A stretch of DNA of 6,795 nucleotides from Acidovorax sp. (GTDB lineage: Bacteria > Pseudomonadota > Gammaproteobacteria > Burkholderiales > Burkholderiaceae_C), in NCBI GenBank assembly GCA_011620245.1, contig WOZN01000154.1, forward strand, positions 1 to 6,795, read 5' to 3'. Every line of letters starts with the position of its first letter. The first letter of the stretch is position 1. A model generated the notes under the pieces. It searched no databases and had not been told where the DNA came from. It saw only the letters and a list, made by a program, of their open reading frames with translations. Below, one piece after another: positions 1 through 4,693 of this stretch. A program made the translations under genes and the position numbers.

Positions 1-4
1 CCTC

Positions 5-781
5 TCAGCCCTCCTGCAGTTCGATGCGCGCCATCTCCACGTGCAGGCGCTCCTTCGCATCCAGGGGCTCGCTGGCCGCCGCCTTCTCATAGAGCTGCGT
101 GGCTTCCTGCATTTTCCTGTCGCCTTCCAGCATCACCAGCGCATTGGCGTATTCGATCATGCCAATGGCAGAGCCCGGGTGGATGCGCAGGGCTTCCTGA
201 AAAAGCTGCAGGCCCAGTTCTTTCTTGGCGCCGTAGGTCATCGCGCCGATCAGCGGGCCCACCTTGTCGATCGCCTCCGCGTGGAAGGTGCCCAGCGCGA
301 TGCGGGCATCGGCATGCCGGGGTGACAGGACGATCGCTTTTTCCAGCGCATTCCTGACCTTGCCGCCCAGCCCCTGCGCCAGCGCCTTGGCCACGCTGAT
401 GCCCTGGCTGTAGCGGCCCAGGGCGTAGGCCTGCCAATACCAGGCGTTGGCGTTTTCGGGCTCTTGTGCCGCCTGGGCTGCGGCGCGCCCGGCCACCTGC
501 AGGAACAGATCGAGGCGTGTTTTTTCCTTGGGCTCAAGGTAGTTGGCGTAAACCGCGGCGGCCTTGTTGGCGGCCGTGATGCCCGGCCCGCCTGCGCTGA
601 GGCCTGCCGCAGCGGCTTGCTCGAATTCACCGTTGTGGAAAAGCACCCAGGCCTGCAGCACGGCGGCATCCTGGGGGCAGGGCTCGGCATCGCCGCAATG
701 CAGCCGGCTCCAATGCTCCGTGACGCTGGCCGCATCCCACCGGTAGTCACCAGCATGGGGGAAAGGGGTCCATAGGGCCAT
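5..781 (-). CDS. Tetratricopeptide-repeat (TPR) protein, RMD-like, function unknown
   Basis: A complete 258-residue protein. ATG at 781-779 is preceded by GAGGAGA (788-794 on the minus strand) with a 6-nt spacer, which fixes the start; TGA is at 7-5. It is predicted to be soluble: no signal peptide or membrane segment is visible. Helical TPR-like units occur around residues 38-63, 111-154, 155-172 and 188-240; the clearest are QLFQEALRIHPGSA and ATQLYEKAAASEPLD. The centre carries the motifs ALGRYSQGIS, LGGKVRNALEKAI, HADARIALGTFHAEAIDKVG and TYGA. From memory these match bacterial TPR proteins related to the RMD (regulator of microtubule dynamics) family; this is recollection, not a search. 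TPR proteins are scaffolds, so no reaction can be assigned. It lies 41 nt downstream of the tetR gene on the same strand and is probably cotranscribed with it and under its control. Confidence 0.88.
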   Translation of the reverse strand: MALWTPFPHAGDYRWDAASVTEHWSRLHCGDAEPCPQDAAVLQAWVLFHNGEFEQAAAAGLSAGGPGITAANKAAAVYANYLEPKEKTRLDLFLQVAGRAAAQAAQEPENANAWYWQAYALGRYSQGISVAKALAQGLGGKVRNALEKAIVLSPRHADARIALGTFHAEAIDKVGPLIGAMTYGAKKELGLQLFQEALRIHPGSAIGMIEYANALVMLEGDRKMQEATQLYEKAAASEPLDAKERLHVEMARIELQEG

Positions 782-822
782 GGCGTGTCTCCTCGGGTTT
801 TTTTGTCGATGGGGCAGTGTGG

Positions 823-1485
823 TCAGCGGATCGCCGGCGCGTAGGCGCCCGCGATCTGCTGCAGATGCATGCGCTGTCCGTCTTCAAGGTAAGGCATCAG
901 CAGGTTCAGCACATGGTGCGCTCCCCGCAGCAGCGCTGCCTGGGCGCTCTCGGGCTCCAATGCGCGGCGCGGGTCCTGCACGTATTCGAAGCTGAGCCAG
1001 TAGGTCAGCACCACCACCATGCTGGTGGCAGTGGCCTCCTGATCGTGGGCGTCCATGCGCAAGGCGCCTGAGCGGCCCATGCCATCGAGCACGGCCCGCG
1101 CCGCGCGCGTCTTGTTTTTCAGGATGGCCTGGAAATGCGTTTCCAGGCGGCGGTTCTTGGACAGCAGGTCATTGAGGTCCCGGTACAGGAAGCGGTATTG
1201 CCAGAGGATTTCAAACAGCGTGTGCATGAAGAACCAGGCGTCCTCCACATTGCGCACGTTGTTGCAGGCGCCCAGCAGCTCGTTCAGCGACTGTTCATAC
1301 CGGTCAAACAGCGCATTGATGAGCGCGTCCTTGGCCGGGTAGTGGTAGTAGAGGTTGCCGGGGCTGATGCGCAACCCGGCCGAGATGAGCGTGGTGGATA
1401 CGTTGGGTTCGCCAAACCGATTGAACAGGTCCAGGGCAACCTCCAGAATGCGTTCTGCGGTGCGGCGAGGTGCTTTCTTCACCAT
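823..1485 (-). CDS. TetR/AcrR-family transcriptional regulator
   Basis: A 220-residue DNA-binding regulator. The N-terminal TetR helix-turn-helix domain covers about residues 9-56: RILEVALDLFNRFGEPNVST leads into ISAGLRISPGNLYYHYPAKD, the typical recognition-helix motif ending in NLYYHY. The C-terminal ligand/dimer domain (about 60-215) contains QYRFLYRDLNDLLSKNRRLE, a pattern I associate with the Pfam 'bacterial transcriptional repressor' C-terminal family (PF13972). The frame is open far upstream, to 2010. ATG at 1485 is chosen because AAAGGGGA lies 7 nt before it and the HTH begins right after it, the usual TetR layout. The ligand and targets are unknown. Likely targets are its own promoter and the TPR gene downstream. 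The divergent gsp genes are a weaker possibility given the 559-bp separation. Confidence 0.93.
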   Translation of the reverse strand: MVKKAPRRTAERILEVALDLFNRFGEPNVSTTLISAGLRISPGNLYYHYPAKDALINALFDRYEQSLNELLGACNNVRNVEDAWFFMHTLFEILWQYRFLYRDLNDLLSKNRRLETHFQAILKNKTRAARAVLDGMGRSGALRMDAHDQEATATSMVVVLTYWLSFEYVQDPRRALEPESAQAALLRGAHHVLNLLMPYLEDGQRMHLQQIAGAYAPAIR

Positions 1486-1492
1486 GGATATG

Positions 1493-1500
1493 TCCCCTTT
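1493..1500 (-). promoter_or_regulatory. Ribosome binding site of tetR
   Basis: AAAGGGGA on the minus strand, 7 nt before the ATG at 1485. It decides the start: the reading frame has no stop for another 525 nt upstream, and none of the upstream Met codons is accompanied by TetR-like sequence. Confidence 0.7.
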
Positions 1501-1548
1501 GAGCTGTTGTTTCTTGCTCTCTGATGGCCACTCTAACCCAGCTGCTTT

Positions 1549-1563
1549 TGCTGCAATGCAGCA
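1549..1563. promoter_or_regulatory. Perfect 15-bp palindrome upstream of tetR, candidate operator
   Basis: TGCTGCA-A-TGCAGCA: two 7-bp arms around one central base, centred 71 bp before the tetR ATG. TetR-family repressors commonly bind such palindromes in their own promoter. On the minus strand the palindrome overlaps a weak -35-like TTGCAG (1556-1551), followed 15 nt later by a -10-like TAGAGT (1535-1530). The promoter match is poor and the spacing short, so the operator role is inference from position and symmetry. Confidence 0.4.
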
Positions 1564-1589
1564 TCGAGGCGCAGCACCGGCGCGGCTTG

Positions 1590-1617
1590 GGGGGCATTCG
1601 TTCGGGGGCATTCGTTC
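1590..1617. repeat. Perfect 14-bp tandem duplication
   Basis: GGGGGCATTCGTTC occurs twice back to back (1590-1603 and 1604-1617), between the transposase relic and tetR. Because 14 is not a multiple of three, the duplication changes the reading frame relation of the two flanks. It is likely a replication-slippage or insertion/excision scar. Confidence 0.85.
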
Positions 1618-1633
1618 TTTCGCGGTGCGATGT

Positions 1634-1651
1634 GGTGCCATATGGGGCACC
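1634..1651. promoter_or_regulatory. 18-bp inverted repeat, candidate operator or element junction
   Basis: GGTGCC-ATATGG-GGCACC has perfect 6-bp arms with a 6-bp spacer and contains the self-complementary CCATATGG. It lies about 157 bp before the tetR ATG and just past the point where transposase similarity fades. It could be a second TetR-type operator, a relic of a mobile-element end, or chance in GC-rich DNA. Confidence 0.3.
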
Positions 1652-1656
1652 TCGAT

Positions 1657-1923
1657 GTCCTTGGGGAGATTGCTCCACAGAGCGATATGCGTGTCCCCCG
1701 GCTCTGTAGGCGATGACAGTGCGATCCCGATGCGCCGCCAGGGCTGCTCCTGGCCATCGTGGCTCTTGGGCTTGATGCCTTGCTCACGCACGATGAAGCA
1801 GGCCTGGCGCTCGCTCAGGCCGCGCAGCAGTGCTTCGGTGCAAAACTGCCGGTCGGCGATCCATGCCTGGCGCGCCAGGGCCGACTCGATGAGGGTTGCT
1901 GCTGTCACGCGTTCGCTCTGAGA
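1657..1923 (-). pseudogene. Degenerate IS4-family transposase fragment
   Basis: Translating the minus strand gives SQSERVTAATLIESALARQ, then AWIADRQFCTEALLRGL, ERQACFIVREQG, and after a gap WRRIGIALSSPTEPGD and IALWSNLP. These correspond in order to a recognisable stretch of IS4-family DDE transposases: W(I/V)ADRNFCT around the second catalytic Asp, the F-(V/I)-(I/V)-R-(Q/E)-H segment, and RRI.V.L..PT.DGD....L.TNLP. Only the middle of the transposase is present. The first catalytic Asp, the C-terminal YREK-type region and terminal inverted repeats are not seen. Compared with my memory of full-length members, residues between REQG and WRRI appear shortened, consistent with an internal deletion. 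The fragment is open in the tetR frame but has no start or RBS of its own. It marks an old insertion. Confidence 0.75.
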
Positions 1924-1975
1924 CCGTGAACACGTTCTGATGCGTCGGAAACCCGCCATGGCCACGCCCAAAGCA

Positions 1976-1990
1976 GGGCGCTGCGCGCCC
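1976..1990. other. GC-rich hairpin upstream of gspL
   Basis: GGGCGC-TGC-GCGCCC is a perfect 6-bp GC stem with a 3-nt loop, 54 nt before the gspL start. Neither strand has a T-run right after it, so it is not a canonical intrinsic terminator. Its role is unclear. Confidence 0.35.
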
Positions 1991-2044
1991 CCTTGCCGCA
2001 GCACTGTCAAGTCTGCCCCCTAAAATGGCCCGCAAACCCCGCCC

Positions 2045-3307
2045 ATGAGCACCCTGATCCTTTTCCTGCCCCTGGCCCCTTCCGGGCCCACCGCCGACTA
2101 CAGCTACACGCTGACTGCCGACGGCCACACCGCATTTCGCCACGCCAGCGCCCCGGCGGCGCTGCTGCCCGAGCCCGCCCGGCCGGGCGGCGAGGTGGTG
2201 GCCGTGGTGCCGGCACGGGCGCTTTCCTGGCAGCGCGTGCAATTGCCTTTGGGCGTGCCGCTGGGCGCAGGCCAGCAAACGCCGCGCCTGCGCTCGGTGC
2301 TCGAAGGCCTGCTGGAAGACCAGCTGCTCGACGACCCGGCCCAGCTGCACTTTGCGCTGCAGCCGGGGGGCCGCGCCGGCGAGCCCGTGTGGGTGGCCGT
2401 GTGCAACCGGGCCTGGCTGCGCGAAGCGCTGCAGGTGCTGGAGGCCGCAGGCCGGCGCGTATCGCGCGTGGTGCCTGAATTTGCACCAGGCCCCACCGCC
2501 AGCGGCCAGCCCGAGCTGTTTGCGCTGGGCACGCCCGAGGAGGCCCATCTCGTGCTATGCGGCTACGGGCCCGACCAGGGGGTGGCTGTGCTGCCCCTGT
2601 CTTCTGTGGCGCTGGGCCTGATCGGCCCGGCCACCGCCCCCGCAGACGCCGATGAGGCAGTGCTGCCGGTGCGCGCCGAGCCCGCCGTGGCGGAGCTGGC
2701 CGAACGCACGCTGGGCCGCCCGGTGGTGCTGCATACCGCCAGCCAGCGCGCGCTCGATGCCGCGCGCGGCAACTGGGACCTGGCGCAATTCGACCTGGCC
2801 AGCACCGGGCGCACCCGCGCCCTGCGCAAGGCCGGCAGCGCCGCAAGCGCCTTTTTGTATGCGCCGCAGTGGCGCGCGGCACGCTGGGGCACGGGCCTGC
2901 TGGCAGCCGCCCACCTTGTCGGCCTGAACGCCTGGGCCTGGCAGGAGCGCGATGCACTCGCCGCCAAGCAGGCCGCGGTGCGCAACGCGCTCACCCAGAC
3001 CTTCCCCAAGGTGCAGGTGGTGGTGGACGCCCCGGTGCAGATGGAGCGCGAACTGGCCGTGCTGCGCCAGGCCGCGGGCAGCGTGTCGCCGCGCGACCTG
3101 GAACCCCTGCTCGCGGCGGCAGGCGCCGCCCTGCCCGCAGACCAGTTGCCCAATGCATTGGAATACACCGCCGGCGAGCTGCGCCTGCGCGGCATCACGC
3201 TGGCGCCCGAGGAGCAAGCGGCCGCGTTCACCCGGCTGCAGGCTGCAGGCTACAGCGCCCGCATGGACGACGGCAGCCTGTTGCTGCGCGCGGAGGTGGC
3301 GCCATGA
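2045..3307 (+). CDS. gspL: Type II secretion system inner-membrane protein GspL
   Basis: A complete 420-residue bitopic protein of the type II secretion inner-membrane platform. GspL links the cytoplasmic ATPase GspE to the periplasmic pseudopilus assembly and pairs with GspM. The large N-terminal part (about 1-275) is the cytoplasmic actin-like-fold domain that binds GspE; RLRSVLEGLLEDQL and the VWVAVCNRAWL region fit the family. One membrane helix spans about residues 281-299 (WGTGLLAAAHLVGLNAWAW). The periplasmic part has the family-typical ALTQTFPKVQVVVDAP-QMERELAVLRQAAG segment, then a ferredoxin-like domain (about 370-418, LEYTAGELRLRGITL to SLLLRAEV). No good Shine-Dalgarno precedes the ATG. 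A 7-codon ORF (ATG at 2025) ends in a TGA overlapping it. It is the first gene of the visible gsp run, and its stop overlaps the gspM start by 4 nt. Confidence 0.93.
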   Translation: MSTLILFLPLAPSGPTADYSYTLTADGHTAFRHASAPAALLPEPARPGGEVVAVVPARALSWQRVQLPLGVPLGAGQQTPRLRSVLEGLLEDQLLDDPAQLHFALQPGGRAGEPVWVAVCNRAWLREALQVLEAAGRRVSRVVPEFAPGPTASGQPELFALGTPEEAHLVLCGYGPDQGVAVLPLSSVALGLIGPATAPADADEAVLPVRAEPAVAELAERTLGRPVVLHTASQRALDAARGNWDLAQFDLASTGRTRALRKAGSAASAFLYAPQWRAARWGTGLLAAAHLVGLNAWAWQERDALAAKQAAVRNALTQTFPKVQVVVDAPVQMERELAVLRQAAGSVSPRDLEPLLAAAGAALPADQLPNALEYTAGELRLRGITLAPEEQAAAFTRLQAAGYSARMDDGSLLLRAEVAP

Positions 3308-3846
3308 GCACCCCCATCAGCAACTCCTTGCAAAAGCGCTGGAAGACCTTGGCCCCGCGCGAGCAAAACCTGATCCTGGCTGCAGGCACCGTGGTGGCCC
3401 TGGCGCTGCTGTGGTGGGTGGCCCTGGCTCCGGCCCTGAACACGCTGCGCACGGCCCCGGCGCGCCATGCGGCCCTGGATGCCCAGTTGCAGCGCATGCA
3501 CAGCCTGCAGGCCGAGGCCCTGCAACTGCAGGCTGCGCCGCGCAGCGCACCGGGCGATGCCGTGGCCAGCCTGCGCAGCGCGCTGACCCAGCGCCTGGGC
3601 GCCACCGCCCAGCTCAGCCTGGCGGGCGACCGTGCCACCATCACGCTCAAGGGCGCGCCCGCCGACGCACTGGCCCAATGGCTGGCCCAGGCGCGCAGCA
3701 ATGCGCTGGCGGTGCCGGTAGAAGCCCGGCTCACGCGCAGCCCGGCGGCTGCGGCCCCCGCGCCGCCTGCCACCCTCGGCAATGCGCCCGCTGCGGCCGC
3801 ACCGCGCTGGGATGGCAGCCTGGTGCTGGCCCTGCCCGCCCGCTGA
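3304..3846 (+). CDS. gspM: Type II secretion system inner-membrane protein GspM
   Basis: A complete 180-residue protein of the T2SS inner-membrane platform (T2SSM family), the partner that stabilises GspL. A short cytoplasmic N-terminus with the family hallmark WKTLAPREQ precedes a single membrane helix at about 23-42 (LILAAGTVVALALLWWVALA). A periplasmic coiled-coil-like helix (about 45-77, HAALDAQLQRMHSLQAEALQ) is followed by a small ferredoxin-like domain (about 85-145). An Ala/Pro-rich linker (147-167) leads to the terminal WDGSLVLALPAR. The ATG overlaps the gspL stop (ATGA). GGAGGT at 3292-3297, inside gspL, is 6 nt before the start, so translation is both coupled and well primed. Length is normal for the family. 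Confidence 0.92.
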   Translation: MSTPISNSLQKRWKTLAPREQNLILAAGTVVALALLWWVALAPALNTLRTAPARHAALDAQLQRMHSLQAEALQLQAAPRSAPGDAVASLRSALTQRLGATAQLSLAGDRATITLKGAPADALAQWLAQARSNALAVPVEARLTRSPAAAAPAPPATLGNAPAAAAPRWDGSLVLALPAR

Positions 3847-3873
3847 CCGGCAGCCCTTTCCGTGCTGCGCAAC

Positions 3874-4689
3874 ATGCCTTCCCCCTCGCGTTCCAGCGCC
3901 CGGCGCACTGTCACGGCGGCACCGCGTGCGCCCTGGGGCTGGGCTGCCGCCGGGTTGCTGGTGGGCGTGCTGCCGGCGTTGGTCGCCTTTGCGCCGGCAC
4001 AGTGGCTGGCGCAGGCGGTGGACGGCGCCAGCGGCGGGCAAGTGCTGCTGGTACAGGCGCGTGGCACCGTGTGGACCGGCTCGGCCCAGCTGGTGCTGAC
4101 CGGCGGCGGCGCCAGCCAGGACCGCGCAGCGCTGCCCGGGCGCCTGGAATGGCGCTTGCGTCCCACCCTGCGCGGCCTGCGCGCCCAGGTGCACGCCGCC
4201 TGCTGCATGCCGGCACCGCTGCAGGCCCGCCTGGATGCCCGCTGGGGCGGCATGCGGCTGGCGCTGGCCGATGGCCAGAGCCAGTTTCCTGCCGGCCTGC
4301 TGACCGGACTGGGAACGCCGTGGAACACCCTGCAGCCCGAGGGCCAACTGGCCGTGCAGACCCGGGGCCTGGAAGCGGTGTGGACTTCAGGCCGCCTGGC
4401 ACTGACGGGCATGGCCCAGCTCGATGCGCGGGCCATGTCCTCGCGCCTGTCCACCCTGCGCCCCATGGGCAGCTACCGGCTCGTGCTGCAGGGCGGCGAA
4501 TTGCCCACGCTCACGCTGAGCACGCTCGACGGCGACCTGCGGCTGAGCGGCAGCGGCCAATGGGTGGGCCAGCGCCTGCGTTTTACGGGCGAGGCCAGCG
4601 CCACGCCCGAACGCGAAGCGGCCCTGGCCAATCTCCTGAACATCATCGGACGGCGCAATGGCGCGCGCTCCATCATCACCGTGGGTTGA
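3874..4689 (+). CDS. gspN: Type II secretion system protein GspN
   Basis: 271 residues from the ATG at 3874. A GTG at 3862 in the same frame would add four residues; neither start has a clear Shine-Dalgarno. GspN is an auxiliary inner-membrane component found in only some T2SSs; its exact role is not settled. A basic N-terminus (SRSSARRTVTAAPR) leads to one membrane helix at about 21-40 (WGWAAAGLLVGVLPALVAFA), with the rest periplasmic. Family features include QARGTVWTGSAQLVL (about 61-75), LEWRLRPTLRGL (91-102), LRPMGSYRLVLQGGELPTL (195-213) and the C-terminal NLLNIIGRRNGARSIITVG. A vicinal Cys-Cys pair sits at 110-111 in the periplasmic part. It starts 27 nt after gspM (15 nt if GTG is used) and ends 4 nt before gspD. 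Confidence 0.88.
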   Translation: MPSPSRSSARRTVTAAPRAPWGWAAAGLLVGVLPALVAFAPAQWLAQAVDGASGGQVLLVQARGTVWTGSAQLVLTGGGASQDRAALPGRLEWRLRPTLRGLRAQVHAACCMPAPLQARLDARWGGMRLALADGQSQFPAGLLTGLGTPWNTLQPEGQLAVQTRGLEAVWTSGRLALTGMAQLDARAMSSRLSTLRPMGSYRLVLQGGELPTLTLSTLDGDLRLSGSGQWVGQRLRFTGEASATPEREAALANLLNIIGRRNGARSIITVG

Positions 4690-4693
4690 CCCT

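Larger units (their letters stand above)
1486..2044. other. Divergent intergenic region between tetR and gspL
   Basis: 559 bp with no gene I believe is intact. The tetR-proximal third (1486-1656) has the tetR leader, two inverted repeats and a 14-bp tandem duplication. The middle (about 1657-1923) is a transposase relic. The gspL-proximal part (1924-2044) contains a GC hairpin at 1976-1990 and TAAAAT at 2021-2026. TAAAAT resembles a -10 box, but no acceptable -35 lies 16-18 nt before it; the nearest candidate, TTGCCG at 1993-1998, is 22 nt away. No convincing sigma-70 promoter for gspL is visible, so its promoter is unresolved. Confidence 0.7.

Noticed and set aside
791..810. T-run after a GC stretch between tetR and the TPR gene, considered as a terminator
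   Set aside because: The T-run is on the plus strand while both genes are on the minus strand, and no stem precedes it.
1533..1787. 84-codon minus-strand ORF in the tetR-gspL intergenic region
   Set aside because: Different frame from the transposase similarity, biased composition, no RBS or motif.
1355..1921. 188-codon plus-strand ORF upstream of gspL, considered as a possible gspK remnant
   Set aside because: No GspK-like sequence could be recognised in it. It is antisense to tetR and to the transposase relic, and the minus strand explains this stretch better.
1976..1998. GC hairpin as an intrinsic terminator
   Set aside because: No poly-T tract follows on either strand; kept only as an unexplained hairpin.
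2007..2957. 316-codon minus-strand ORF opposite gspL
   Set aside because: Arg/Pro/Ala-rich antisense translation with no domain, fully overlapped by gspL.
3228..4466. Long minus-strand ORFs (412 and 365 codons) opposite gspM/gspN
   Set aside because: Composition is that of antisense GC-rich frames, with no family motif and no RBS; the plus strand encodes well-supported T2SS proteins.
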